The position numbers were made by a program, and so were the translations under genes. Positions 39,498 through 47,660 of a DNA stretch of 64,000 nucleotides are shown here, one piece after another (within the stretch, counting starts at the first letter, position 1; each line of letters starts with the position of its first letter). The notes beneath the pieces are model-generated. The model worked only from the letters and a program-made list of their open reading frames with translations. It made no database searches and had not been told where the DNA came from. The stretch is from Microbacterium maritypicum (lineage in GTDB: Bacteria > Actinomycetota > Actinomycetes > Actinomycetales > Microbacteriaceae): NCBI RefSeq assembly GCF_008868125.1, contig NZ_WAAQ01000002.1:558001-622000 (forward strand), read 5' to 3'.

Positions 39498-40517
39498 ATG
39501 TCCCATCCGGACATCACCACGCATCAGACGCAGGGTGAGAAGAAGAACATGTCGCTGCTCATCAGGGGCTCTCTGTGGATCGCCATCGGGGCTCTGATCG
39601 CTGCGGCTCTCGTGTGCGTGGTCTGGGTGCTCATCGGTGATCAGGACGGTCTGATCGGTCGGGCCTTCCTCACGATCCTCCTGCTGGCGGCTTTCGCGGG
39701 GATCGCGATCCTCGAAGCAGGGCTGGCGCCGAATCGCCCCGACTGGCTGCAGCTGGCGAGCATGGTGAGCTGGATCGTCGCTCTCCTCGTCGGCGCCGTG
39801 AAGATCTGGCTGCCGGAGGATGGCTTCTACTTCGGCGCGGAGCGGTTCTTCCAGTTGCTCCTCGTCATCGGAATCCTCCAGCTCGCCCTGCTGCATGTGC
39901 GCCTGTTCACTCCGGCCGCGCAGAGACATGTCACGACGTTCACGCGCATCATCTACATCGTCACCGTCACGTTCCTCGTCGGCCTGGTCGGCATGCTCGT
40001 GTTCTTCCTCGCCTTCCCGAACACGTTCGACTACGGCGAGCTGTACTGGCGCATCGTGGTCGCGCTCACGATCCTCGTGGCTGTCGGCACGACTCTGATC
40101 CCGCTGCTGAACGCGCTCTTCGCACCGAAGAAGAAGACGCCTGCCGATCGTGCGGTGGCGGCGGCGCCGGCGTGGCCCACCTACGCAGACGGCATCACGC
40201 CGCTCCCTGCCCTCCCCGACGCGACTCCGGATTGGAACGCCTACTACACCGGGTATCCGACCGTCGCGCCGCAGCAGGCTCTCGGTCAGGTGCCCGCATC
40301 GGCCTTCCCTGTCGCGCCCCAGCCCCTGCCCCCGCAGCCTGCCCCGCCGCTCCCGGCCGCCCCGCAGTTCGCGCAGCCTGTCGTGCCCGCACCCGTCGCT
40401 TCCGGAGAGCACCCGGTACCGCCGGCACCGACCGCCGCGCAGTCGACGGCTTCTCCTCAGGAGCCGTCGCCGGCCTTCCCGCCGCCTCCGCCCGCCCCGC
40501 AGCAGCCTGCACGGTGA
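39498..40517 (+). CDS. Six-helix membrane protein with proline-rich tail
   Basis: A 339-residue protein with six predicted helices in the first 220 residues (first: LLIRGSLWIAIGALIAAALV). A cytoplasmic or external Pro/Ala/Gln-rich tail of about 115 residues follows (for example PPQPAPPLPAAPQFAQPVVP). I do not recognise a family. The ATG at 39498 is preferred for GAGAGGA upstream and for beginning just before the first helix; an earlier GTG at 39438 is possible. Its stop overlaps the start of the phosphatase gene by GTGA. Confidence 0.78.
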   Translation: MSHPDITTHQTQGEKKNMSLLIRGSLWIAIGALIAAALVCVVWVLIGDQDGLIGRAFLTILLLAAFAGIAILEAGLAPNRPDWLQLASMVSWIVALLVGAVKIWLPEDGFYFGAERFFQLLLVIGILQLALLHVRLFTPAAQRHVTTFTRIIYIVTVTFLVGLVGMLVFFLAFPNTFDYGELYWRIVVALTILVAVGTTLIPLLNALFAPKKKTPADRAVAAAPAWPTYADGITPLPALPDATPDWNAYYTGYPTVAPQQALGQVPASAFPVAPQPLPPQPAPPLPAAPQFAQPVVPAPVASGEHPVPPAPTAAQSTASPQEPSPAFPPPPPAPQQPAR

Positions 40518-41308
40518 CGCTCGAACTCGAACTCCGCGAACTCGCCACCGAGATCGCTGAGGAGGCCGGACGACTCGCGCGCACACGTCGACAGGAGGGT
40601 GTGCGCCTGGCGGCCACCAAATCGTCCCTGGCCGACATCGTCACCGAAGCCGACCGAGAGGTCGAGGCGCTGATCCGCGCACGTCTTCGCGCAGCACGAG
40701 CCGACGATGGTTTCCTCGGCGAGGAGTCGGGCGCCGAGGTCGGCAGCAGTGGGATCACCTGGGTCGTCGATCCGATCGACGGCACCGTCAACTACGCCTA
40801 CGGCATCCCGGCGTACAACGTGAGCATCGCCGCCGTCCGGGGTGAACCCGACCCGGCGACGTGGGAAGCGCTCGCCGGGGCCGTCAACGCGCCGGCACTG
40901 GGCGAGACGTTCACGGCTGCCCGCGGCCATGGCGCGTGGGTGAACGGGAGCCGGCTCGCGGTGACCGCCGCGACCCCGGCAGGCGCTCTGCTCGCGACGG
41001 GGTTCGGCTATGACCCCACCACCCACGAGGGGGACATCGCGACCGTGGCCCGAGTCATGCCGATGGCCCGTGACCTCCGTCGCATGGGCGCTGCGGCGCT
41101 CGACCTCGCCTTCGTCGCGGCCGGACGACTCGACGGGTACTTCGAACGAGGACTCCGCCCCTGGGACTTCGCCGCCGGCGCCCTCCTGGTCGAGGAGGCG
41201 GGTGGCGTCGTTTCGCGAATCGACGTCGACTCCCCGCGTCCGATGCTGATCGCGGGTGGACCCGATGTGCACGCCCGACTGCTCGCGATCCTCGACGAGA
41301 AAGCGTGA
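40514..41308 (+). CDS. Inositol monophosphatase family protein
   Basis: A 264-residue phosphatase. The metal-site motifs are all present: GEESG near residue 77, WVVDPIDGTVNYAYGIP near residue 92, and LRPWDFAAGALLVEEAGGVV near residue 216. Such enzymes hydrolyse inositol-1-phosphate, histidinol phosphate or PAP-like substrates using magnesium; the substrate is not determined by the motifs. The GTG start overlaps the stop of the membrane protein gene. Confidence 0.9.
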   Translation: MTLELELRELATEIAEEAGRLARTRRQEGVRLAATKSSLADIVTEADREVEALIRARLRAARADDGFLGEESGAEVGSSGITWVVDPIDGTVNYAYGIPAYNVSIAAVRGEPDPATWEALAGAVNAPALGETFTAARGHGAWVNGSRLAVTAATPAGALLATGFGYDPTTHEGDIATVARVMPMARDLRRMGAAALDLAFVAAGRLDGYFERGLRPWDFAAGALLVEEAGGVVSRIDVDSPRPMLIAGGPDVHARLLAILDEKA

Positions 41309-41429
41309 ACGATTCATGGCATTCCCAGCCTGGTCAGGGTAGGGTTTACGGGATCGTTACTTTCGCCACCCGAAGGTGAAAGTCAAAGTTTGCGCCCCCC
41401 GAGCTTGACGCACGACCGAGAGAAACGTT

Positions 41430-42728
41430 TTGCCCTTCGAGAATTCCCAGGCTGCCTCTGCGCCCACGCGCCGGTCCAGCCGACTCCGCACTGCGGCCTC
41501 TGAGGCCCCCGCGGCGGGACCGACGGCACCCATTTCTGCCGCGGAGTCCACCGCTATCGCCCTCGCTGCCGTCGCTCCTCCTTCCCGACGCGCCGCCCGC
41601 CAGCGCCAGGCGCCCGACGACGTCGCAGCCGAAGCGCTGATCGAGCCCTTCACGGCGGCGAGCCCCGAGCCGATCATCGCCGATGTTCCCGCCGTGCCCG
41701 TCGCGGCCGAGAACGTCGACGAGACCATCGAGCTCGTCGACGTCGACGTCGACGTCGACGTCGAAGCCGAAGAGGCTCCCGAGTCGATCGAACCCTCAGC
41801 CTCTCCCGAAGAAGCCCCGTATCCCGTTTCCGGGAATGACGACGAGGTCGATGCTTTCGAGCGCGCATCCCGCGCCTTCCGTGTCACCGGTTCGGTGCCG
41901 ACGGTTTCCGCCGCCGCCGACCCGTCGCAGCCGGAGCAGGGGTCGAGTGACGAGCCTGTCGCTTCCGCGCACGTGGCGCCTCGTCGTCCTCGCAGCATCC
42001 GCAAGGCCGTCACCTTCGGCGCGACCGTCGGTGTGATGAGCCTCGCCGGTCTCCTCGCGGTGTCCATGACGCTCCCCGCTGAGGCCGTTGCCGGCGTTCA
42101 GGGAGCCTCGGCGGCATCGATGTCGTTGGTCTCCTCCTCCGCGGCCGCCGCGAAGGACGCCGCCGACGACGAGATCCAGGCTTTCGTCGCCCCGTCCGGT
42201 GTCGAGAGCGAATCGCTCACTCGCGCCGATGACTTCAGCACGGTCTCGCTCGCCGAGGTCGCGGCAGAACAGGGCATCAACTACTCGGGTGAGATCTTCA
42301 CGAACGACCCGGACGCCGCCATCCAGTGGCCGTTCCTCGTCGGCGTGGGCATGAGCTACGGGTACGGCATGCGCAGCGGCCGCCTCCACGAAGGCATCGA
42401 CTTCGTGCCCGGCGACGGGGCCCCCATCCAGGCCATCGCCGACGGCACGGTCCGCATCGCGACCGAGCAGGGCGGCGCCTACGGTGTGACCGTCTACATC
42501 GACCACGTCATCGACGGCCAGGTCATCACGAGCCACTACTCGCACATGCAGTACGGCTCCCTCAACGTCAAGGCCGGCGACACGGTGAAGGTCGGCACCG
42601 TCGTCGGCAAGACCGGCAACACGGGCCGTTCCTACGGCGCGCACCTGCACTTCGAGCTCATCGTCAACGGATCGACCATCGACCCGATGCCGTGGCTCAA
42701 GGAGAATGCCGGTCGAACGTCGTACTGA
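41430..42728 (+). CDS. Secreted M23-family peptidoglycan endopeptidase
   Basis: A 432-residue protein with a long acidic, Ala/Pro/Glu-rich cytoplasmic region of about 190 residues, a membrane helix near residues 195-215 (VTFGATVGVMSLAGLLAVSM), and a C-terminal LytM/M23 domain. Zinc-ligand motifs are HEGIDFVPG, and HLHFELIV near the end. It cuts peptide crossbridges in the wall. The start is TTG at 41430, with GAGAGAAA upstream. Residues about 103-110 are (VD)n encoded by GTCGAC repeats. No coding or clear riboswitch structure was found in the 120 bases before it. Confidence 0.88.
   Translation: MPFENSQAASAPTRRSSRLRTAASEAPAAGPTAPISAAESTAIALAAVAPPSRRAARQRQAPDDVAAEALIEPFTAASPEPIIADVPAVPVAAENVDETIELVDVDVDVDVEAEEAPESIEPSASPEEAPYPVSGNDDEVDAFERASRAFRVTGSVPTVSAAADPSQPEQGSSDEPVASAHVAPRRPRSIRKAVTFGATVGVMSLAGLLAVSMTLPAEAVAGVQGASAASMSLVSSSAAAAKDAADDEIQAFVAPSGVESESLTRADDFSTVSLAEVAAEQGINYSGEIFTNDPDAAIQWPFLVGVGMSYGYGMRSGRLHEGIDFVPGDGAPIQAIADGTVRIATEQGGAYGVTVYIDHVIDGQVITSHYSHMQYGSLNVKAGDTVKVGTVVGKTGNTGRSYGAHLHFELIVNGSTIDPMPWLKENAGRTSY
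41736..41759 (+). repeat. Tandem hexamer GTCGAC x4 inside M23 gene
   Basis: Four perfect GTCGAC units encode Val-Asp repeats. Because the unit is six bases, slippage would lengthen or shorten the acidic linker without breaking the frame. Confidence 0.9.
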
Positions 42729-42796
42729 CCGGCTCGATTTCATGAGGACGCCACAGTGATGGTATTCTCGTACGGTTGCCCCGCGAGGGGCAGCAC

Positions 42797-42868
42797 GCCC
42801 CGATAGCTCAGTGGCAGAGCACTTCCATGGTAAGGAAGGGGTCGTCAGTTCAATCCTGACTCGGGGCT
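42797..42868 (+). tRNA. tRNA-Thr (GGT)
   Basis: Cloverleaf with acceptor arms GCCCCGA and TCGGGGC. The anticodon arm is CTTCC-ATGGTAA-GGAAG, giving anticodon GGT. The T-arm has TTCAATC. CCA is not encoded. Confidence 0.96.
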
Positions 42869-42903
42869 CGCAAGCATTCTTCTCACGCGGACGGATGCCT
42901 CGC

Positions 42904-42977
42904 GGCAGGGTAGCTCAGCTGGTTAGAGCGCACGACTCATAATCGTGAGGTCGCGGGTTCAAGCCCCGCTCCTGCTA
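42904..42977 (+). tRNA. tRNA-Met (CAT), prophage attachment site
   Basis: Cloverleaf with acceptor arms GGCAGGG and TCCTGCT, and anticodon arm CACGA-CTCATAA-TCGTG (anticodon CAT). It lacks the C1-A72-type mismatch of initiator tRNA, so it is an elongator. Its 3' half from 42943 is the prophage attL and is repeated at 57110-57146, meaning the phage rebuilt the tRNA on integration. Confidence 0.95.
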
Positions 42978-42979
42978 CA
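42943..42979 (+). other. attL (37-bp core in tRNA-Met)
   Basis: A 37-bp stretch from the anticodon arm through the 3' end of tRNA-Met is identical to 57110-57146. This is the typical core of a tyrosine-integrase attachment site in a tRNA gene. Confidence 0.95.
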
Positions 42980-42986
42980 AAACACT

Positions 42987-43018
42987 AGGCCCGCGGGTGA
43001 ATCTCACCTCGCGGGCCA
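42987..43018. terminator. Hairpin downstream of tRNA-Met
   Basis: Imperfect inverted repeat GGCCCGCG...CGCGGGCC just inside attL. The phage-side sequence supplies a terminator for the rebuilt tRNA gene and possibly for the small minus-strand frame beside it. Confidence 0.6.
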
Positions 43019-43022
43019 GCGT

Positions 43023-43163
43023 TTACCCAGCGGAAACAAATGCGGAGCTGTCCGGCTCATCCGCAATCGCGATGAGGAAGTCGACCAGCTCGATCAGACA
43101 CTCTTGCCTGGTGGGAGGTCGGGATACTCCGACCCCATCCTTCGGTTGAGTGTTTTCGTCCAT
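43023..43163 (-). CDS. Possible small phage protein
   Basis: A 46-residue frame with a protein-like hydrophobic/acidic stretch (CLIELVDFLIAIADEPDS) between attL and the divergent lipoprotein gene. No family recognised; a weak call because of its size and the lack of a clear ribosome site. Confidence 0.35.
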   Translation of the reverse strand: MDENTQPKDGVGVSRPPTRQECLIELVDFLIAIADEPDSSAFVSAG

Positions 43164-43218
43164 GCCATCATCATGACGATGCCTTCCTACATCGGTCTCC
43201 GACGCTATGCTCACGATC

Positions 43219-43812
43219 ATGACTAACAAAGCGAGAACGGCTGCGCCGCTTCTGATCGCCGTTCTCCTGCTCGCCGGATGCGCCGAGACTGCATCACCTG
43301 CGCCGGCCCCCACGGTCGAGGAGGCCGGGCCGACGTCGAGCTCCTCGCCGACGCCGACGAGCGCCGCTCCCGCCACGAGTGAGAGAGGGAACCTCATCAA
43401 GACGGTTGGGGAGACCTTTGGTCTCGGTGGCGGTACCGACGGCGCTTCCGTCGCTGATTTCGTCGTCACCGCGATTGACGTCGACCCTGTGTGCGCTGCA
43501 GAGTTCGCAACGGCGCCCGAACACGGGCACTTCGTGCGACTCGCGATCGAAGGCGAAACGACCGCCGAGCTCCCCGGTGACCTCTACTTCGCCGGTGGGA
43601 CCTGGACAGCCATAGCCGAGAACGGCACTACGTTCAACGGCGATCCGTGGAGCATTGCAGCGATCAGCTGCCAGAACGACGCCGAAAGGTTCCCGAGCAT
43701 CGTAGGTCCTGGGGAACGCGTCGCGGGAGCTGTGATCCTCGACGTTCCTACTGCGCACGGAGTCATGGTCTGGGAGCCGGAACCCGGGCTTTCCTGGGAA
43801 TGGTCTTTCTAG
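43219..43812 (+). CDS. Prophage lipoprotein (possible superinfection exclusion)
   Basis: A 197-residue lipoprotein with lipobox LLLAGC, a Pro/Ser/Thr linker of about 35 residues, and a beta-rich domain with two cysteines (DPVCAAEF, ISCQND) that resembles DUF4352-type telokin folds. The ATG at 43219 is preferred over 43207 because TATGCT lies seven bases before it. Prophage lipoproteins next to the attachment site often block DNA entry of related phages; that role here is inference. Confidence 0.72.
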   Translation: MTNKARTAAPLLIAVLLLAGCAETASPAPAPTVEEAGPTSSSSPTPTSAAPATSERGNLIKTVGETFGLGGGTDGASVADFVVTAIDVDPVCAAEFATAPEHGHFVRLAIEGETTAELPGDLYFAGGTWTAIAENGTTFNGDPWSIAAISCQNDAERFPSIVGPGERVAGAVILDVPTAHGVMVWEPEPGLSWEWSF

Positions 43813-43956
43813 ATTTCACCGCCCTTCCACGTGCAGGCATGCGGGGCAGTTGCCAGCGGAGAAATCGTGAGGATCTTGCGCGCTCGACCGTCCTGTCGAA
43901 CGTCGTAGCCCTCGACGTAGAATCGTCTCCTCGGCCGGAGGAAGGAATCACCGGCT

Positions 43957-44274
43957 ATGGGGAACCCTGGATCGACGCTCTCCGCGTACCGGAATAAGCA
44001 GTCACAGGAACGATCGATCCTGGAGGCTGCGAAGCACGGCCCGCTGCAGTCGCTCACCGATCGTGAGATGGACGTGCGCGAGCAGCCGATGACGATCTAC
44101 CCGCGACCGAAGCGCGTCCGTGCGTGGGTGCGGTTCGGGCCCGAGGCGGTGCGCGTCGACGCGAAGATCGTACGCTCCACCCCGCTCGCCGCCGGCATCG
44201 AGTTTTGCGCCGGCGAACAGACATTCCGATGCTGGGTATGGGGCAACGCCGTGCAACTCGACGAGGTCGCCTGA
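43957..44274 (+). CDS. Phage hypothetical protein
   Basis: A 105-residue protein with an Arg/Lys-rich N-terminal half and a beta-rich C-terminal half (RAWVRFGPEAVRVDAKIVRS). A strong GGAGGAAGGAA site precedes the ATG. It lies 41 bp upstream of the RelA/SpoT-domain gene on the same strand. Function unknown. Confidence 0.65.
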   Translation: MGNPGSTLSAYRNKQSQERSILEAAKHGPLQSLTDREMDVREQPMTIYPRPKRVRAWVRFGPEAVRVDAKIVRSTPLAAGIEFCAGEQTFRCWVWGNAVQLDEVA

Positions 44275-44315
44275 GAATCCACCACGCTCGCCGGGGCCTC
44301 GGCTAGGATTCGGGC

Positions 44316-45137
44316 ATGCTGCGATGCCCCTGGACCAACGCGCAGCTGCGGAGGCTCAGTAACCACATCCGTGACGGCGCCCCGCTGACACCGGGGGACC
44401 CGTCATACAGCGAGGTGATGGTCTGGTACAACGACCTCGCGGCGCAGGTGCAACGGGAGATTGCGTCGCTCGCTTGGGAGCCGCTGCTTCGAGGGCGACC
44501 GTTCGAAGTGACGTCGCGTCCGAAGACTATCGACACACTCCGAGACAAGCTCCGGCGGGACACGGGCACGCCTCTGTTGAGCGTGCAGGACATCGCTGGT
44601 GTCCGGTTTGAAGCGGAAATGTCACTCGACGAGCAGGATGGTGTTGTCAACGCGATCTGCGGCCTGTACGGTCATGACCTCGAATCTGCCGTTCGTGACA
44701 TGAGGGGGAAGCCGCACTCCGGCTATCGCGCCGTGCACATCTGGTTGAAGCTACCTGCTCGAGTTGAGATTCAGGTGCGGACACATCTGCAGGGGCACTG
44801 GGCGAACGCCTACGAACTCGCCGCAGACATCTACGGCCGAGAGATTCGCTACGACGATGCCCTTCCTGACGATGAAATCCAGGCGGGGATCGTGACGGAG
44901 CTGCGGGAGATCTCTCTCTTTCGGGTATCGAAGATCGAGCGTGACCGTAACGAGATCTCAAACCTTGAGTCTCAAGTGGAGGATACGGTTCGGCGAGGCG
45001 GTGCAGAGCCTCCGCTATGGTTGCGGCGTAGACTGGCGTTGCTCAGGCGCCGCAATGGGACCAATGAGCGGGAGCTGCAGGCTCTTCTCTCGGAGGTTCA
45101 AGCAGCGTTCGAGCGCGCAAGGCTAGGAAGGGACTAA
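44316..45137 (+). CDS. RelA/SpoT-domain nucleotide pyrophosphokinase (toxSAS-like)
   Basis: A 273-residue single-domain synthetase without hydrolase (HD) or regulatory domains. Catalytic elements of the RelA/SpoT fold are present: R68 and K70 in TSRPKTIDTLRDKL, K78, metal aspartate D92 in VQDIAGVRF, Y137 and H141 in GYRAVH, and E151, Q153, R155 in VEIQVRT. The C-terminal 100 residues are helical and charged. Stand-alone phage-borne synthetases of this kind are known as toxSAS toxins (for example PhRel of phage Phrann), which inhibit growth with alarmones or by modifying tRNA ends. TAGGAT sits six bases before the ATG, giving an autonomous leaderless promoter. A small gene follows after 3 bases and is the likely partner. 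Confidence 0.86.
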   Translation: MLRCPWTNAQLRRLSNHIRDGAPLTPGDPSYSEVMVWYNDLAAQVQREIASLAWEPLLRGRPFEVTSRPKTIDTLRDKLRRDTGTPLLSVQDIAGVRFEAEMSLDEQDGVVNAICGLYGHDLESAVRDMRGKPHSGYRAVHIWLKLPARVEIQVRTHLQGHWANAYELAADIYGREIRYDDALPDDEIQAGIVTELREISLFRVSKIERDRNEISNLESQVEDTVRRGGAEPPLWLRRRLALLRRRNGTNERELQALLSEVQAAFERARLGRD

Positions 45138-45140
45138 GCG

Positions 45141-45365
45141 ATGCCTGGATTTGTCATCGAATATCACCGGCCAAGCGGGGACCGGCGGGTCACCGAGTTC
45201 CCCGGCGAGAACGGTCACCGCGAAGCGTTGCAGTATCGACTCGCTCTCGAACGCGAGCGTGTCGACGGAAACTGGGAGATTGCCTCTCTGAACTCCCAAT
45301 CGCTCGACATGCTCCAGCGCACTCACCGTCGCTACTTCCAGGGGCGGGAGCTCCTGAGCGCCTAG
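45141..45365 (+). CDS. Small partner of RelA/SpoT-domain protein (candidate antitoxin)
   Basis: A 74-residue charged protein (VIEYHRPSGDRRVTEFPGEN) beginning 3 bases after the synthetase stop, with AAGGGA upstream. The tight coupling and size fit an antitoxin of a two-gene toxin-antitoxin pair in toxin-first order. No recognised DNA-binding motif is present, so it would act by protein binding if at all. It could also be an unrelated small phage protein. Confidence 0.6.
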   Translation: MPGFVIEYHRPSGDRRVTEFPGENGHREALQYRLALERERVDGNWEIASLNSQSLDMLQRTHRRYFQGRELLSA

Positions 45366-45381
45366 GGGCACAACAGCGAAG

Positions 45382-45417
45382 AAGACCCCATCCAGCCGCG
45401 GCCGGACGGGGTCTTTT
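45382..45417 (+). terminator. Terminator of the RelA/SpoT operon
   Basis: Stem AAGACCCCATCC...GGACGGGGTCTT with one G-T pair, followed by TTTC. It closes the two-gene unit. Confidence 0.85.
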
Positions 45418-45615
45418 CATGCAGGTGGCCATGTCGGTGGCGAGAGTGGACGCGGACGAATCAGCCGAGCAGCCGCCTGGTGCGCGGTTGGAGTGAAGAC
45501 CATCCTCGTCTTGCGGGCGGTCGCCACTCCGATGACGGTCGCGCTGAGCGGGGGGGCGTCGAAACGTCGGCTCGCGAAAGATCGATCGCATCTGGGCGAT
45601 CGCGCGCGAGCAAGG

Positions 45616-45858
45616 TCACGGCGCGGTGGGATCCTCGTCGTTGGCGACGGCTTCAATCCAGTCGATTGCGCGATCCGTAAGGGTGATCGTAGTTCCGCTG
45701 TCGTCCCACCCCGCTGCGTAGTCGAACGTCGTGCCGGCGTCGCGGACGGTGGACGCGACGTTGTCGGGCAGCGGCTCGCCGTTGTGAGCGATCAGCCATT
45801 CCCGCGTTTCATGGGGGAGGTTTGCCCACCAGCCGTCCATGCTCGTGGTGGTGATCAT
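45616..45858 (-). CDS. Phage hypothetical protein
   Basis: An 80-residue acidic protein rich in tryptophan (MDGWWANLPHETREWLIAHN and WIEAVANDEDP at the end). The frame is open further upstream, but the extension is unlike protein. The gaps on either side (45418-45615 and 45859-46031) hold nothing I can assign. Function unknown. Confidence 0.5.
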   Translation of the reverse strand: MITTTSMDGWWANLPHETREWLIAHNGEPLPDNVASTVRDAGTTFDYAAGWDDSGTTITLTDRAIDWIEAVANDEDPTAP

Positions 45859-46031
45859 CCCATGACCCCTGGCGCAGGGTGCAGACGCGACTCCGCGTCT
45901 GAAACGGCAGAAGACCTCCACTCGGCCGAAACCACGTGGGGGGTCTCTCAACGTATCGAGGTCTGAGCTCGGGTGTCTGTAGGCCAAAGAGGGGACAGCG
46001 TGGGGCGCGTGTTCTTCAATACGTTGTGCGT

Positions 46032-46898
46032 ATGAGTCCTCCTCAAGAACCACATCCGCTGGGTGCGAGCTTCGCGCATCGCCCCGTATCGCGTCGGACC
46101 ATGCTCGCGGCCACCGGCATTACCGCAGGCGTAGCGCTCGTCGGGCGCGGCATCCTGACCGGTGAATCGGCGTCCGCAGCTGTCCCCGCCACGAACGGAT
46201 ACATCTACCCCACCGACCCGTTCAAAGCATCCACCGAGGCAGCTGGACAGTTCAACGCACCGCGTGAGGGCACGCGACGCCATATGGGGCTGGACACCTG
46301 GGGGTACCGTGGCATGCCGGTCCTCGCAATCGCAGGTGGATATGTATCCGGAGGCGACTGGGAGTCCACGCCCAGCGATCCCCACGGGTGGGGGAACCAC
46401 ATCGTCGTCGACCATGGCAACAGTGTGGTGAGCCGGTATGCCCACTTCGAAGGGGCACCCATCGTCGCGCGAGGCGCGACGGTCGCACAGGGGCAGACGC
46501 TCGGCTATATGGGCAACAGCCAACGAGGACCACGCAACTCTGCGATGGGAGTGCACCTGCACTTCGAGATCCTCGTGAACGGTGCCTTCGTCAGCCCCCT
46601 CGCATTCTTGGCGGGCAACTCATCTCCGCCCGTGACGAACCCCAACCCTGACCCCGGCTACGAACCGATTGGAATCGCTGACATGACCTTCCTGTGCATC
46701 ACCCCCATCAACGGAACCAACGCCGACGCCGGCGTCTACCGCTGGATCATCGACCCCGCCGCGGGAACCAAGCGGAACATCGACGGGGGCGAGTACGAGT
46801 ACTTGAAGACTGTCGGATACCGAGAAGTCGTCGGACTTCAAGCGCCGATCACATCGGCGCGGTATCAGCAGATCTATCCGGCAGCAACCACCCCGTGA
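46032..46898 (+). CDS. Secreted M23 endopeptidase, probable phage endolysin
   Basis: A 288-residue protein with a twin-arginine-type signal (SRRTMLAATGITAGVALVGR) and an M23 domain with zinc motif RRHMGLD and closing VHLHFEILV. A C-terminal domain of about 75 residues begins near GIADMTFLCITPINGTNADA. It should cleave peptidoglycan bridges and probably served host lysis with the holin-like gene converging from the right. TACGTT lies six bases before the ATG, so it has its own leaderless promoter, which is unusual for a lysis gene and may mean it is expressed in the lysogen. Confidence 0.82.
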   Translation: MSPPQEPHPLGASFAHRPVSRRTMLAATGITAGVALVGRGILTGESASAAVPATNGYIYPTDPFKASTEAAGQFNAPREGTRRHMGLDTWGYRGMPVLAIAGGYVSGGDWESTPSDPHGWGNHIVVDHGNSVVSRYAHFEGAPIVARGATVAQGQTLGYMGNSQRGPRNSAMGVHLHFEILVNGAFVSPLAFLAGNSSPPVTNPNPDPGYEPIGIADMTFLCITPINGTNADAGVYRWIIDPAAGTKRNIDGGEYEYLKTVGYREVVGLQAPITSARYQQIYPAATTP

Positions 46899-46900
46899 AG

Positions 46901-46945
46901 CACAGAAGACCCCACCCTGCGTCGGGCAGGGTGGGGTCTTCTGTG
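46901..46945. terminator. Bidirectional terminator, 20-bp perfect stem
   Basis: A perfect 20-bp stem with loop GTCGG lies between the converging endolysin-like and holin-like genes and can terminate both. Confidence 0.93.
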
Positions 46946-46946
46946 T

Positions 46947-47363
46947 TCAGAGTCCGAGGCGGTCGTTGTGTTCAGAGATCGTGGTGGGAAGCTGTGCCGT
47001 CTCGTCGGTGCCGGTGTCTGCGCCGTCGAGCAGCGCGCGCCACTGTCGTCGGGTGAGTCCGGTGGTGTTGCCGTCGATCTGAGCCACGACAGCACCGGAG
47101 GGGGCCGAGCCGGCGCCGAACTTGCGGAGCCATTCGTCGACGGCGGGGATTGCCATCACCCGCGCGACTGCGGCGCTGATGCCGGCGAGGACGGCGATCG
47201 CTCCGGTGAGCCACGCGACGAAGGGGCCCGGGAGCACGTCCTGGATCGCGGTGAGGATCTGCGGGGCGATGACGACTATGGTCGCGAGGATGGCGGCCGC
47301 GGCGATGATGACCTGCACGGCTGTGCGGATGGCCCGCTGCAGCGGGAACCAGATCTTGTTCAT
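46947..47363 (-). CDS. Holin-like phage membrane protein
   Basis: A 138-residue protein with two predicted membrane helices in the first 75 residues (VQVIIAAAAILATIVVIAP and PFVAWLTGAIAVLAGISAAV) and a polar C-terminal tail of about 65 residues. Size, topology and position by an endolysin-type gene fit a holin. The stop lies right at the shared terminator. Confidence 0.68.
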   Translation of the reverse strand: MNKIWFPLQRAIRTAVQVIIAAAAILATIVVIAPQILTAIQDVLPGPFVAWLTGAIAVLAGISAAVARVMAIPAVDEWLRKFGAGSAPSGAVVAQIDGNTTGLTRRQWRALLDGADTGTDETAQLPTTISEHNDRLGL

Positions 47364-47374
47364 GGTGTTCCGAT

Positions 47375-47626
47375 CTATCTCGGGAGGCCTTCCGGCCAGG
47401 GCGGGAGTGGGATGCCGTGCGCGGCCATGTGGTCGCGCTGCACGCCGATGAATGCGCGGTAGGCGCGGTTCTCGGATGTGAGCTCGTCGACCGCGTCCTC
47501 GAGGCGGCCGATTCTGCGGTCGTTGTCGTCGCGGTAGCGCGAGAGTTCTTCCTGCAGTTGGTCGATGAGCTTGTCCTGCGCCGAGGTCTCGGCGACGACC
47601 TCGGCGACCAATGACCATGACCTCAC
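47375..47626 (-). CDS. Phage coiled-coil protein
   Basis: An 83-residue protein that is mostly one coiled coil (DKLIDQLQEELSRYRDDNDR and GRLEDAVDELTSENRAYRAF). It precedes the holin-like gene by 11 bp. The GTG at 47626 is the best available start, though the ribosome site is weak. Function unknown; small coiled-coil proteins are common in phage lysis or tail-end modules. Confidence 0.55.
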   Translation of the reverse strand: MRSWSLVAEVVAETSAQDKLIDQLQEELSRYRDDNDRRIGRLEDAVDELTSENRAYRAFIGVQRDHMAAHGIPLPPWPEGLPR

Positions 47627-47660
47627 GGCCGAGGATTCGCGCTGACGATGCGCCCGGCGT

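Noticed and set aside
41310-41429. A c-di-AMP (ydaO-type) riboswitch before the M23 endopeptidase gene
   Set aside because: Such riboswitches often precede wall hydrolases in actinobacteria, but the leader is too short and I could not find the expected conserved pairing.
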